Notes: generated from the sequence alone by a model not told the origin. A stretch of DNA of 64,000 nucleotides from Adiantum capillus-veneris (GCA_014529385.2 CM043944.1:86019884-86083883), one strand, 5' to 3'. Positions 24,200 to 37,163 are shown, numbered from the stretch's first letter. Translations and numbers: made by a program.

Positions 24200-27100
24200 G
24201 TCATCTCTACTTCATAAGGTGTGAATGAATGATAGGTTTTGGTGTCTGGATTATAGAGCATCTGGCTTTGGTGATCCTGGTTATGGCTAGCTTATGACAA
24301 TGCGAAGCAGTATGAATCCATCCTTCTGGAAGAGGCTGATTAGTTTTGACCCGAGCTTCGAAAAGAATTTCAGCCATCTCCCTATACTGTGTACAGGCCC
24401 GCCTTAGCTGCAATATCCTTTTCAGGCAATTTAGAAGATTCGATAGTAAGTTGCAGCTGATTAGTGATCTTGGTCAGGCCCCTAATCTGAATCTTCCACT
24501 GACCCATACACATCCAGATCCTATGCATCATTGAACAGCGTTTGCCAAGTTTTCCATTCCACAGTCGATCGCTCATACCAATCCTGGAGCTCATCAATAA
24601 TCTTGAAGTATGTAAGGCGATCAACTGGTTCTGGAAGTTAAGGATAAAGTGCTGGAAAAAATCTTGGCAGCTCCGTCTCTCTTGCTGGAAAGGCATACAA
24701 GAGAACTGGAGAATCACGCACAAATTCTAATAAATTGAGAACAGCTTGGTTCTCTTGTTGCATCATCTTTCTGGTGATTCTCACTAGCTGGAACAATTTA
24801 CGAAGAGCAGTTGCCTGTGCTCCGACTGACATTCTAGTCTGAGGTCCTTTACTAGTGGTTGTCTGATCCTCAAGAAGGGCCCTTACTCTTTGATCCAAAA
24901 CTCCTCTGACAGTTTGCATCTGCACCAAAACCTCCTTTAACTATTCCCTAACATCCTTCATACATTTGTAAGTTGGTTTGTTTCCCAGCATAAGTTCTAA
25001 TTCAAGGGCAAGAGAGCGACAATCTGCAGTAGACTGTCTTTGCAAGTGTGGGTTGGTCACTCTCTCTTCAGCAGTAATTATCCATTCAGGAACCCTTTCC
25101 AGCAGATGGACTGTGCTGGGATGCGCAGGTAAACGGAAAGTTTCTTGATCATGAAAAGCCGTTGATTTCCAATGCTCCACCATTTCCCTGGCCCCAACAT
25201 ACAACCTCTGAAACCGTTCCAAATCAGACAGGAGATCATCATCCTCCAGATATTGTCTGGTTATGGAAGCTTGCTGATGTCTCAATTGCCTGTTCAGGGT
25301 AATAAGCTATAAGGAATGCTGATGATCAGCAGCAGCTGGTCCCTCATCCTGCACTTTGCTTTTCCCTTTAGCCTCCCACTGAGCTGGGACTGATTAGCTG
25401 GCTGATTCCTAGTGTGATTGGGTTGCTGTTCTTTAGACTACTGACTGCCCGAGTTCTGCCCTTTACTCTTGCCTTCTTGCTAGCCCTCATTTTGGCCTGG
25501 CTGGTCTGGCTGTGACTGACCTCCTTCAGTTGGCCCCATACCACCAGTACCAGGTCCTGGAGGTGGAGATGGCGGTGGGGCATCATCATCATCATTAGTA
25601 TGCCCTTCTTCTTGCTCATCCTCCTCCTTATCAGCTCCTTCGTCCTTATCTTCTTCTTCCTTGTCTTCTTCTGCTTCATCTAGGGAATTCTGTTGCTTAA
25701 TATAATCCAGTATTGCTTGATTCATCAGAGCATTATTATACTCATCCACTTTGTCCTGCAAATCACTCTGCATACTTTCCATCAAAGACTTCAAATTTTC
25801 TAGATCAAAGACGGTGTTGCCTGCTGGATTTAGAATTTCAGAAAGGCTATTATAAATGTATCTGTCAGTGAGGGACGCCTTTAGAGCTGTATGGCGAATA
25901 AACAAGGAGTTGAATTCAACTCTCTTCATTTTCAGCATCATTTCCGCTCGTTCTACAGCTCTCAGCGCTTCATTCCTTTGTCCCTTGATGACCAGCATCT
26001 CAGATTCCGCCTTAGCTAGCTTCTTGTTTAATAGCTCAATAACCCTATCTGAATGAGCTTCAAGTACCCTATATTGCATATTCTGCTCATCTTGTGCTAT
26101 CTTGAGCTTCTGAATTTGGTCTTCAGCTTCTTCAAATTAGCTTTAGCCTTTTTCAGTTCATCTTCTGACCCTGCAACATCCATCATTTGTCCCATAAAGT
26201 TGACAATAGTATTCCAATAAGACTGGATGAGGACTGAACATCCATCCTTTACTGTAGCTGGGTCAGAATCCGTAGGCTCATATACTGTCACTGGAGCCAT
26301 ATAGGGTAAGGCTGCATAATCAACTTGATGTAGAAGAAGACGCCCTTTCAGTGGATGGGTCTGCATCTGCTGCAACCTGTCCTTCTTTACCAGGTGCAAA
26401 TTTTGTTCATTATTTGGAATAGAGACACCACCTGGTAAACTTGAAGAAGCTAGACCCTTGCCTTTCTCCATTTGGCCTTTGGCTTTATCCACTTGGCCTT
26501 TGCCTTTGTCCTCCGCTGACTACTCTGCTACCTTTTCAGAAGTTACTGCCTTTAATTGATCTTTGCCAGAACTAGTAGCGACTGCACTATGTCCTACTGA
26601 CTAGTTAAGCACAGTATTCTGAGCAGGTTGCTTCTCAGTTTGTCTCACTATAGCTTTTTCAGTACTCACAGTCTTGACCTGGCTCTCTATGTGCTTTAGA
26701 AACGCACTGCTCTTCATCAGTGTAGTCTTTGAATTCTTCGAACTGCCAGCCTGATCTTCAATGCCTTTTTTTTTCAGATCAGTTGGAGTGGTTTGACTAT
26801 CTGTGGCTTCGTCATTTGAGGACAGATCAATGTTCTTGGGTTCTGAAACCGGCTTCTCACTCCAAGCCTTTTTTACCTGTTCATGAGCATCTGCAGTAGT
26901 GGCCTAATACAAAAATTTCCAAACATACCAAGCTTTAAAAACATTTTGGGATTTTAACTTGGCAGTTTGCTGGAGCACATTGTGTGACAGGATTTGACAA
27001 AGGTTAATAGAAACCTTTGAATCCAATGTCTTGGCCAACAAAATAGCAAAGACTTTCTCAGATACATACGTTGGATTATTTTTAAGGCTTATTGCTTCAT

Positions 27101-27560
27101 CCATAAACCTGTAAGCAGTAGAAGCTTCCAGTCCTGCTACTGGAATACCTTGACCACTGGCCTTGCGCTTACGCTTAGCCGCTTCATCCTCCTTCAGGAC
27201 TATACTTATCTGCTGTGGGTTTGCCACAGATGGTTTGGGCTCATTGGGCATCTGGAATGCAATAGCTATGGCCTTTGGTGTAACCGACACCGTTTTACCA
27301 TTCACCATGGCACTGCCATCTTCAGCGTTGAAAGAATCAAGAACCTGCTTTATGATGTCTGGGTCGAAAGCAATTCTTGTGGTTTGCAGAACAACTCGGA
27401 GATCCCATAGTTGCAGCAAATCCATTGCTTGGTTGGTGAATACATAGCGCTGGTTCTTACTGTACGAAATGATGGGAAGGCTTGCCTTTGCAGCAGTAAC
27501 TATGGCTTGGGTTTTCTCAAGAGACTCCTGCATCTTGTCTGAGCGTTTCCTCCTACCCAT
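24200..27560 (-). pseudogene. Gypsy-F accessory ORF downstream of pol
   Basis: From an ATG at 27560 the minus strand is protein-like for about 1,100 codons. Stops interrupt it (TAG at 26904-26906, two TAGs near 26600 and 26520, others after 25480), and frameshifts fall near 26138 and between about 25400 and 25330. The first 218 residues contain FDPDIIKQVLDSF, VNGKTVSVTPKAIAIAF and a later SEKVFAILLAKTLDSKVSI segment. This resembles the putative plant transposon protein domain (PF20167 type) found in extra frames of plant gypsy elements. A Lys/Gln-rich spacer follows, then a probable coiled coil (26130-25700), an acidic Asp/Glu run and a Pro/Gly-rich stretch (25690-25480), and another helical region (25285-24600). 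I see no signal peptide or membrane segment, so an envelope role is not supported. Role unknown. Confidence 0.7.
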
Positions 27561-27963
27561 ACACTGTGAAGACGACGAAACAGGCGAAGGAGAAGAAGAC
27601 TTACTTGATGCGTCAAAGCCGTACCTGGTGTCACTGGCAAAGCTAGTTGACAGCCGACTGTCTCCTCAGAGGACGAGGTCTACGGCTGTAGCAAAGAAAC
27701 CTTGGAGCTTGGCGATGGCGAATGAATAACGAGAGGAAATCGTCGCGCAGGGGATTTGTGAGTAAAAATGCCGACTCTCCTGACTGTTATACGTGTTCGC
27801 ACCATAAAAGCTCCACCACTTTTCGCTCCTAGACTTGTGTGCATTGCTGTTGTCGTGGCAGACATGCATTGGACAAGACTGCTTCCCATCCTGGAAATGA
27901 TTACTACTAGCATGCCATCTGACCTTGGGTGCTTAAAAATTGAAAAGTGTGTTCCCACTAATA

Positions 27964-30107
27964 CTAGACCGGTTCCCAGTCTGGTTTAAGCACACTGGCA
28001 CTGATTCTAAGATCAATCAGATTTGGTTCCACTGGTACTGGTTCTGAAATTGGAACTGGTTGCACATGAAAAAGCCCAAAAATATTCGATTCTGGTATCT
28101 CTTGATCTGCAGTTCCCAATTCCTTAATACCTTGTTCTTGCCCAGTCTCTCTAGATTCTGAATAGTAAAGCTTGATCTTTGCACCATTATATACTCCTGG
28201 CAACAATAATCCAGATAAATCTTTTAGTCTTACTGTACCATTGGAGAAGACCAGTCTACCTCAAATGGTCCCGCCCAGGAAATCTTCAGGTTTGGCTTCT
28301 TCGGACCCAGTCTAGACTGATAGAGAAGCACCAAATCTCCTTTTTGAAATTCCCGAACCTTAATTCGGCAATCATGCGAGTGCTTCCTTCGTTGTTGAAC
28401 AATTTCTTGTTCCAGCATGGCCCGTTTCCTGAGTTCATCTAATTGTATAAGTTCATCTAGGCGCTTTTTCAGATTGTGGTTGAAATCTAAGCCATACTTC
28501 ACAGCCATTCTCAGACTTGGGATAACAAACTCCATAGGAACCACAGCTTCAGTGCCATACACCATTCTGAATGGTGTCAACCCAATAGTGACCTTGTAAG
28601 CTGTCCTATACGCCCATAGAGAAGTCTGGAGTTTTAAATCCCACTGGTCTGGTTTCTTTTGCACCACCTTAGTGAGAATAGTCTTGATTTTCTTGTTGCT
28701 ACTTTCAACATGTCCATTGCATCTGGGATAATAAGGAGTAGATTTCTGATGCTTGACTGAAAGCATATCCAATAGAATTTCCATGGTGTCATTGATAAAA
28801 TGTGTTCCTTGATCTGACACAATCTCTACTGGACATCCATATCGGCAGACAATATTCTCCAAAAGAAACCTTGCAGTTGAATTGGTTGTGTTGTCAGGAA
28901 GAGCCTTAGCTTCAACCCACTTGGTTACATAACAAGTAGACATTACTATGTACTTGTTCTTCCTGGGGGTAACCTTCTTAAAAGATCCCATAAAATCTAA
29001 TCCCCATTTCATGAACACGCCCAGTGGTTGTACTGGCGTTAAAGGAGTCATATCTACAGCTGTTGGTTGACCCATTCTTTGGCATATGTCACAAGTTCTA
29101 CAAAAACTTCTAACATCAGCAATCAGTGTTTGCCACCATAGACCAGCTTGCAGAATCTTCTTGTAAGTTACTTCATTGGAAAAATGTCCACCAGATTTAC
29201 CATTATGTGCTTCTGAAATCACTTGCATTCTTCCTTCCATAGGCACACAGCGCCGAAGTATACCATCAATACCCAATTGATAGAGTGACCCTCCGATGAT
29301 AGTAAACTTCAAGCTTTTGATGACCAGAGCTTTCTTCTGGTTATGCTTCCAGTCCTCTGGAAAAGCACCTTGAGAAAGAAACTGATAAACATCATACCAT
29401 TCAGGATCAACTGATTCTCCTGCCTCTAGCTGGAATAAGTCAGCGTCCACTGGTTCATCCCTCAAGGGTGATTCTGAATAACCTTCCGTACTTCTTGAGA
29501 GAAAATCAGCTCCACAGTGATTCTTGCCAGGCTTATGAAAAGTTCTGAATTCAAACTCCATTAGGAACATCATCCATCGTATCAGCCTGCCTTGAATAAT
29601 GAATTTATTAATAAAAAAGAGAAGAGCCTGATGGGCCACATAAAAATGGAACAACTTCCCCAACAGGTAATGCCTAAGTTTTGTAGCACTAAAAACCATT
29701 CCAAGGGCTTCTCTCTCAGTAGTTGTATATCCTTGTTCAGCCTGACTGAATCTGTGACTGGAAAAATAAACCGGATAATCTGTCCTTCCGTCTGGCTGAG
29801 CCAATATCGCCCCCATTGCCAATCTCGAAGCATCTACATGTACATGGAAAATAACATCCCAGTTTGGTTTCCTAAGGGCTGGTTTAGTGATAATGGCTTT
29901 TTTCAGATTCTGGAAGCTCTCCTCACATTCAACAGTCCAATTGAACTTACTGGTCTTCTTTGTAAGCTCATATAATGGTACTGCTTGAGAAGCAAACTTA
30001 TGTACAAACCTTCTATAGAAGTTCACATAACCTAGGAAAGAGCTCAACTCTGAAGCATTTCTGGGTGCTTTAGCTTGCTGAACACACTGAATTTTATCGT
30101 TGGCCAT
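27964..30107 (-). pseudogene. Gypsy-F RNase H and integrase
   Basis: The frame continues from the RT through one TGA. The connection and RNase H region carries SSFLGYVNFYRRFVHKF, VHVDASRLAMGAIL, and ADFLSRS at its end (near 29500). Integrase has an H-H-C-C finger (GKSGGHFSNE, then CRTCDICQRMG near 29090), WGLDFMGSF with the first catalytic Asp, SDQGTHFIND with the second (near 28800), and a GHVESSNKKIK helix with the Glu. All three catalytic residues are present. A one-base shift near 28257 breaks the C-terminal barrel, which resumes in another frame (28206-27964) and ends with TAG. The last 240 bases have no known domain. Confidence 0.93.
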
Positions 30108-30119
30108 TTCTATTCCATT

Positions 30120-32456
30120 TCAGGAAACCACATGTCCCAGTAGTTGTCCCTTCCAGACTAGGAAAACAGATTTGAATGGATTCAAACAAATCTGCTTCTC
30201 CTGACAGCGTTTGAAAAAAATTTCTAGGAATAGTAGGTGTTGTTCCTCATCTGAATATACAGTAAAGTCATCCATAAAGATAGGGAGGAACCGATGAAGG
30301 AATTCATTAAACATTTCCATCATACACTGTTGAAAGGTAGCTGGTGCATTGCACAGGCCGAAAGGCATCACCAGATACATGAAAGCTCCCCATTCGGTGA
30401 TGAAAGTGGTCTTTGCTCTATCTTCAGGGGCGATCTGTAACTGGTTATAGCCACTGTAACCATCCGTAAAGCTATACATTTCATATCCTACGATCTCATC
30501 AAGCAACATGTCAGTAAAAGGCAATGGAAATGGATCTTTGATAGTTTGGGCGTTGAGTTTCCTATAGTCGACACAAACTCTTAATTTCTCATTTTTCTTG
30601 GGAACGATGACTATGGGAAATAGCCAATCACTAGTGGCCACCTCTGCGATGAACCCAGCCTTGATAAGATTATCAATCTCCTCTTTGACCTTCTTAGCAT
30701 AGTTGGGGTTCATTCGGTATCTTTGCAGTCGTACTAGCCTAGCATCTGGCTTCAACGGTATCCGGTGCTGACATACTTCAGGATCCACTCCCTTCAGGTC
30801 CGTGTGTTCCCAGGCAAACACATCTTTGTAGTTCTGGAACATCCTGCGTGCCTTTTCCTTCATTGTCGGGTTGAGATGCTTGTTGACCTTGATCATCCTA
30901 GGACTATCCTCCGATCCTAGGTTCCATTCTTCCACTTCTTGGTCGTCTGGAAGCAACCAATTAGGCCCACCTCCTTTCCGTTTGGTCGACTCTTCAACAT
31001 AATCCAAGGATGGTCCATTTAGTTCTAAATCAGCATTGTGATCCACTGTGTGTTCTTCAGAACGTACTGGCTCCTCTACCATACCAGTATCCGCTGATTC
31101 CACCAACCTCCTAGTTAACTGAACTGTTCTTTCTTCAATGTTGATTTCAGTAAACTGCTATGGGAATTGCTTTTTCTATTTGTCAGCCTGCTCTTTATTC
31201 AGTAGAACTGCATTCAAGTCGATCTCTGCTAAAGGGAATATGTTCAGGGATGCTAACATTCGCTCGATCTTCTTGGCTCTGTACTTCTAGCATAACTCCT
31301 TCGGCCTCAGTTCTTTTCTCTAGCTCCTAGTATTGTTTGTCTCGATCTGAATTCTTTTGCTAGCCCCTTCTATGGTTAATGTTTGGTTTGCATAGTCATG
31401 AACAACATGTGTTGTTCTCAACCATGGGCACCCTAGCAGCATCCCATATGCCCCTTGCACATCCAGAACTAAGAAATTGGTTTTAAATTTTTCCTTGCCC
31501 ACTCTTATCTGCATATTTTCAATCATGCATGTAGCTTGTACCACTCTCTGATCTACCATTCGCACTTTAAATGGTGCTGGCTTCAGATTCGTGATATCCG
31601 TTCTCTGTTGGAGATGAACTCCCATTATATTTACTCCTGCTCCTCCATCCAAGATAACACTTGAAAGAGGTTCCCATTGCTTCCGCACCTTGTAGTCCAC
31701 TTGAATGAGCGGAACTTCATCATCTCGGACGGCCGTGAGGTCCACTATTCTGGCCTCTGCCTCTGCTTTCCTGTGCTGTCTGATGAAGTTTGCCACTTCA
31801 GGCAAGGTTTTTCTGATATCCTCTAGCTCTACAGTCAACTTCTGAATTCTACCACAAATTTTAACATGGATTTCTTCCTTCTCTTGGTCAGACTGATTCT
31901 CAGAGCTCGAAGAGCTAGTTGTATCTTCACACTGCCATTCCTCTCTTGCAGTGCTTCCACTCCTTCCATCAACTCTTAGTTCATCAGCCATTCCTTGTAC
32001 CGCAGCCAGCATGGCCTCAGGTATGGCCGGTATTGACTGATCTTTATCAGTTGATTGGGCTGGTATCCTCTGAATGACTCGAGCTTCAGAACTTTCTGGC
32101 TGCTCTGGCAGCTTCTTGGCTAAATCATCCGTGATTTTAGCCGCTAGTTCTCTCTGCTCTTGCCATTCATCTACCACCTTCTCTTTCCCCTTGGCCTTCC
32201 AAATTTCTCTTTGTTGAGCCCACTTGCTGCTGCTAGTAGTATTGATTGGTGTTTCTGAAGTATCTAGAATTTCTTCAATCACTACACCTTTGCTTCTTGT
32301 GACTACCCGTACTGGGACTTGCTCTGGTGCCTTAGTCTCAGCAGCAGTAGTTGCAGGTGCGTCTGGGCATTGAGCTTTGAAATGGCCGTACTTCCCACAA
32401 GTGTAGCAATTCATACTCCGATTCTGGAAGTTGCCACGCCCTCTGCCTCGGCCCAT
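30120..32456 (-). pseudogene. Gypsy-F protease and reverse transcriptase
   Basis: One reading frame runs from a zinc knuckle CYTCGKYGHFKAQC (near 32410) through protease to RT. The protease shows VILDGGAGVNIMG (near 31630), the DGG form common in plant gypsy elements, and GAYGMLLGCPWL further on. In-frame stops lie in the linker at 31320 and near 31270, 31150 and 31130. RT begins near 30700 with WLFPIVIVPKKN and RVCVDYRKLNAQT, then MPFGLCNAPATFQQ and catalytic FMDDF (30267-30275), which is intact. The ORF ends at a TGA (30117-30119) in a context suggesting an original CGA. The same frame then continues into RNase H. Confidence 0.93.
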
Positions 32457-33868
32457 ACCCGTTTGGAATCGCCACGTCCCTGACCAGTACCACTGGTACT
32501 TGGTCTCTCCTCTTGAGGTACTTTGGCGAGTTCTACCTTCACTGGTTCAGTATAGGCGACCACTGACAGGTGTTTGCCCTTCTTAAAGTGATGAATCCTA
32601 ATGCCACAATTGTTCCATAAATGAACAAAAGCCTTACAGTAGGTACATTGTGGGCACTCGTTGGAGATATGGTCCTTGGATTTGCATTTCGAACACCAAG
32701 TCTCCATCTTCCAAACTGGCTGTCTAGTTTGGCTAATCTCGGCAATCTGTCTAGCCATTTCTTTAATTTTCTTGGTCCAAGATCCCTTCTTTGACTTCTC
32801 CTTGGAGCATTCATTAGAGCTGCTTTCAGAACCACTGGCCACCTCACTGGAATCACAACTCTAAGTGGCAGAGCTACTGCTACTGGACCTTCGCTTTTTG
32901 TGGCTCTTTTCCTTCTTGGCCTGCTGTTCCAGCTTCAATGCCCGCTGGACTAGATCATTGAATTTCTTGGTAGGAGCCGGTACCTCCTGCTCCCTAAGCT
33001 TTTTGCTTCTAAAACCATTCAAAAACCGTGCCCTCAACCTCTTCTCAGATGGCGGTTCCTGTAACTACCTGGTTAGCTCCTTGATCTTTTCCACATAACT
33101 TCGGACTGATAGATTCCGCTGCTTGATCTTATCCAGTTCACAAAGGATATCTTCATCACTCCTGTTTGTCGGGATACTCCATTATGAAGGCTTTAAGCAA
33201 TTTGTTGTATGATCTGAGCTGGCAGGCGGGGTAATGGTAATACCATTTCCTCGCTGCCTCCTTCAAGGTTTGCGGGAAGTATTCCCCCCAATCATCTTCA
33301 TCAATATTTTTTAGTTTAGCATACTGCTCAAAAGCCTGTATGTGAACGTCTGGATCATCCTTCTTACCTCCCTTGAATATTGGAAAATAAATTTTCAGGG
33401 AGCTGTGTAATCATTCCAATTACCATTGATCCTGCCGCTTCTCTTCTTGGATTCAGAACGGCGCTTGGAAGTCTTCTTACAATTGTCAGAGTCAACATCC
33501 CAATCAATCTCTGTCTCTGTCTCAGTGTCAGTGTCCTCTTTGGCCTGTCTGCTAGAAGTGCGGTGACTGCTTTTACTTCCCTTGGTACCCTCATCCCCTT
33601 GTCGGGATAGAGAAATCTTGGCTTTCTGTGCTTCCTTTTCTGCCCGTCGACGTCGAGAATGATTGGACTGCTGTGAGTCCTGCGTCTCATCAGCCTGAAT
33701 ATGCTCCTCCTGAGCCTCAGTGTCAATCATCTTCTCTTGCTTAGGGTTAGACTCTCTTCTTGACTCCTCAGGAATAGGATCAACACGGATGGTGGATTTC
33801 CGGCCCCATGACTCGATTTGGGTGCCATTGCTGAAAACTTCCAACTGGGAGAAGAGTCTTTCAGTCAA
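32411..33868 (-). pseudogene. Gypsy-F gag
   Basis: The first frame starts at 33868, only 14 bases past the primer site; a second ATG at 33733 is possible. It is very rich in Lys, Arg, Glu and Ser. A Retrotrans_gag-like core lies near 33400-33170 in another frame: FKGGKKDDPDVHIQAFEQY, then DWGEYFPQTLKEAARKWYYHY. After a decayed spacer (33170-32850), a frame at 32842-32411 has CSKCKSKDHISNECPQCTYC, a pair of Cys/His motifs. A one-base slip near 32450 joins it to the last knuckle. Gag packages element RNA into particles. Several frameshifts make it inactive. Confidence 0.82.
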
Positions 33869-33881
33869 CGAGCTTCAACTC

Positions 33882-33899
33882 GAGCCACCGTGATCGCCA
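33882..33899 (-). promoter_or_regulatory. Gypsy-F primer binding site
   Basis: On the minus strand TGGCGATCACGGTGGCTC follows the 5' LTR after a three-base spacer. The TGGCGA start is shared with primer sites of several plant gypsy lineages; I cannot name the tRNA with certainty. A match to the 3' end of a plant tRNA would confirm it. Confidence 0.7.
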
Positions 33900-33902
33900 A
33901 AA

Positions 33903-34386
33903 TGGAATTGGAGATGATCTCTTGAGACATTTGATTCCAGTGTTAGAAGCTACTAGTGTTAGAAGATATCGGACAGTAGACTGGACAGAAATCAGAAACT
34001 GGACTGAAATTTGGATACTGTAATAAGAATCAGACTGTGTACTGAGAATAATATTCAGATTCAGATTTAGAGTACTGGACACAAAGTAAGTGTGACCGGA
34101 ATATCTCCCATGATTGGGATTACAGATAAAAGATTACAGTCAGTATGATATGATTTACAGAGAGAGTACATCCAACAACACAACTGCCAATGATTGACAA
34201 CTCAAGTACAAATGTCGCCAAAATGCTAACCCAAATGCCAACAATTACCAACCCAATTACAATGTAATGGGCCCTATTTATACACCTTGGGTTTACCATA
34301 GTAATTACCGTAGTAATTACTAACTAATTCGTTGGCCGTCTCATAAGAGAACGTTCCCACTTGGTGAAACTATCCAGCCATCTACA
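33903..34386 (-). repeat. Gypsy-F 5' LTR
   Basis: Pairs with 23290-23775. The TATA box TATAAATAG lies at 34274-34282 on the minus strand, so transcription should start a few tens of bases below that coordinate and run towards gag. CCTCC at 34387-34391 completes the target duplication. Confidence 0.94.
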
Positions 34387-34391
34387 CCTCC

Positions 34392-35790
34392 CACGCCCAT
34401 TTTGGGGTGGTTTTGCTTCGACAGACTCTTCTCGACATTACGACATCTCCGCCTTGACTTACCAAGAGATGAATCAAGAGAGAGCGGCATAAAGTCTCCT
34501 CTAGTGCACATCTAGAGTGGCTTGGCTCCAACATAGTCTCCTTGATGAAGGCTTGTTTCCCTTGTTCAATGACAAACATCCGACACATATGGCTCCGACG
34601 GACCATTTCGGAGCAGATTATCAGCGAGTTTGTCTTTTGGACGGAGTTTACAACCACATGTGGCTAGTTATATGTGTCTAATTTTTGGTCAACGTACTTT
34701 TTGATTGACAAGGTGTTTGTGTGCCAAATTTCACCATTTTTCTCATAAGTTGCACATTCTTTTGAGTGTAGGTTATGCGACACAAGTGTTGTGCTCATGT
34801 ATGACTGTGTGGTTCACTTTAGAGAGTAGTTTCATCACAATTTTGTGCGGTTTTGGGTGTATGCATATGTAGATATCGAGTGAGCTAGTTATAGCTTGCA
34901 CGTGACAAATTTACAAGTTTACAAGGATTTTGAACAGGTACACTTGATCATAGAGCCACACATTCAGGAGTGAGTTAAATTGCTAGCCATTTGGAAATTA
35001 TGTATACCATATGTGGTTTTGCTACTAAGAAACTGAGTATCTATTCATGGTTTATATAGTTAGGTGAGATTTTGCTCAAATTTTAGGGCAAAATCAGTGA
35101 GATGTTTCCTAGATTCTTGCTATGCTTTCTGCATTTCTACGGTTTACTCTCTAATGGTTTAGTGGTCGAGTGTGACTCCTACTTTGATAATGATTGAGTT
35201 TTGACTCTCAGTTTGATAGGTTTTGTCAGTTTTGGACATGATTGGTGTTCATTGTACCCACTCTCGTAAGGAGTGAGATGTGCATATGCTCGTAGTGGCT
35301 ACAACTTAGAGGTAGTTGTATGTTGTATATGTTACATGTGCAGTTATTAGATTGTGCATATAGTTTTGTGGGATACGTATTGAGCATCACATTTTCTCGC
35401 TACTTATGCATATGGTTAAATGCATTTTATGCTTTGGTGAGGGTTTTTTATCCTAGTCCTGAGTCTTTGCTACTCGTTGTGTCTGCATTATCACGTGGCA
35501 CTTGTTTATTTGTTGACTTTGCTTGGTTTTTGGTAGATATTGGACACTGCTATTGTACATTGCTTTGATAGAGCTTCATTTTGCATATGCAAGCACTAGA
35601 TTGATGCATTGCTAAGGGTTATGGTTTTGTGGTGGTGGAGTGATTTCCCACTTTCTTTCCATTTTGGTATGGTTTATGGTTGAGACTTTTGCTTGAGATT
35701 TTGCTCAGTTTTCAAGGGAGACTATCAAATTTTTCCCAGTATTTCCCGCCATACTTTTGATTATGATGACTTGTGAGAGATGGCAGTCTG
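34392..35790 (+). other. Copia-C leader and gag, unreadable
   Basis: This continues the sequence cut at 23289 by Gypsy-F. It is expected to hold the Copia-C leader and gag. I see no gag motif and only short open frames; the composition is T-rich. The next readable motif is the knuckle at 35794. Confidence 0.4.
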
Positions 35791-35793
35791 CGA

Positions 35794-36460
35794 TGTTGGC
35801 ATTGCGGCCACAAAGGGCACATTACGCACCTCTAATTTATGCGTATGAGGCAAAAAAGATATTTATGCATCATGCAAATGAGGTTTTGACACATGCTAGA
35901 GTGGTGGCTTGATATGCTAGTGACGTTGATGTCATGTTCACCTTTAGTGTTCCTCTTGTTTACATGTCTTTGAAAGGTGGCACGTATCCCATTGGTTGCT
36001 AGATGAGGATGCAATTTTTCACATCACACCACATTGTGAGTGGTTTGGCACTTTCTCTAGTGGGAGCCTTCGTCGTGTACACTTGGGTGATGGTTTGAAA
36101 TGCGACATTGCACGTACAGGAGATGTTTGTTTCTCATTACCTAGTGGTGCATCCTATGCCCTACAACATGTCTGTTATGTTCCGTAGCTGAGAAAGAGCT
36201 TGATCTTAGTGAGATAGTTAGCAAATTGTTGGTGTTAGATATCACTTAGCTTAGATAGATTTTGATCTTAGTGAGTAAGTTTGTTGGTATCAAATACTTC
36301 TTAGAGAGTGGTTTTTCCACATTCATTACTACATATCACTAGTGATTGCTAGGGGAGCCCATAGTGGCTTGGTATATCCTATGCATGTATTTGAGGTACA
36401 AGACGGTATAGTCTCAATTTCGTTGTTGGCATGCATTGAGAGATACATGAGACATGTCTC
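35794..36460 (+). pseudogene. Copia-C zinc knuckle and protease
   Basis: 35794-35830 encodes CWHCGHKGHITH, a Copia knuckle with the final Cys lost to a Leu-stop. From about 35990 the frame reads WLLDEDAIFHITPHCEWF. Copia proteases have W.LDSGASFHMTPH, so the catalytic Asp is retained but SG is ED, which would kill the enzyme. LPSGASYALQHVCYVP follows to 36187. Near 36340-36420 VIARGAHSGLVYPMHVFEV looks like the pre-integrase segment. Integrase proper is missing. Confidence 0.8.
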
Positions 36461-36819
36461 CTTTATAAGTGAGATCCAACATGCTCATGAGATAAAGCTT
36501 TTAGCCATGTAGGACATGCCACTAGACTCTATAGAGACATAGGTAGAGCGGTAGTGCTCTAGTGAGACACAACGGCTATCTCATTAGAGTCCGTGCAGAC
36601 AAAGGTAGAGTGAGTCTACTCCCTAGAGACATAGGTAGAGATGACAAGCATGGAATTATTTGATAAACTGATGCTAGAGGCTAATTAGCCCTATATGGAT
36701 GAGAGGGATGTAGCCATCTCAATGTCGATGATGACACATACATGTGTGATGAGTAGTCGTGATGATGTAGTGCATTCAATAGTGCTAAGGAGGCTACGAC
36801 ATCTAGGTTTACGTAGATT

Positions 36820-37150
36820 TCATCAGTGTTCAAGCATCTCATGTACGACCTACTAGCGTTGAGGCCCGACCTAGCAATTGCAGTGGGAGAATTTTCAACA
36901 GGGTTTGTCAGTTGTACAATGACTTACACTAGCATGATGCATTGTGGAGCTATGTAGACCATAGAGTTGTCTACATGATTTTCATGGAGGTTGTAGCATG
37001 GATATGCATACATGCCTATCACTAGAGCCGATAGGCTACATGTAGATTGAGTGAGCAAGCCACTAGGTGTAGGTTGAGAGAGTCCCTCACCTATTTTCTT
37101 GTACATACTAGTATTTTGATTAGTAGCACTCACTTATCAACACATTCACC
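36820..37150 (+). pseudogene. Copia-C RT end and RNase H relic
   Basis: TYDLLALRPDLAIAVG near 36850 matches the block usually read as MYA.-.TRPDIA.AVG at the end of Copia RT. About 170 bases further a GYV.D.AS-like piece appears (broken by stops), then a YFLVHTSILIS segment in the place of the RNase H strand. The gap to the protease is only about 400 bases, so integrase and most of RT have been deleted. Confidence 0.5.
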
Positions 37151-37163
37151 TTTACGTGGGAGG

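Larger units (their letters stand above)
23290..34386 (-). mobile_element. Gypsy-F LTR retrotransposon with an extra downstream ORF
   Basis: An 11.1-kb element with two LTRs (486 and 484 bp), a CCTCC target duplication, a strong polypurine tract and a TGGCGA-type primer site. Coding order on the minus strand is gag, zinc knuckles, protease, RT, RNase H, integrase, which is Ty3/gypsy order, followed by about 3.4 kb of further same-strand coding sequence before the 3' LTR. The size and the added frame recall the Tat/Ogre/Athila side of plant gypsy elements. Stops and several frameshifts make it non-autonomous now. Confidence 0.93.

Noticed and set aside
24200-27560. Envelope-like interpretation of the Gypsy-F extra frame
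   Set aside because: No signal peptide, no transmembrane segment and no cleavage-site pattern is visible; the protein is hydrophilic with a coiled coil.
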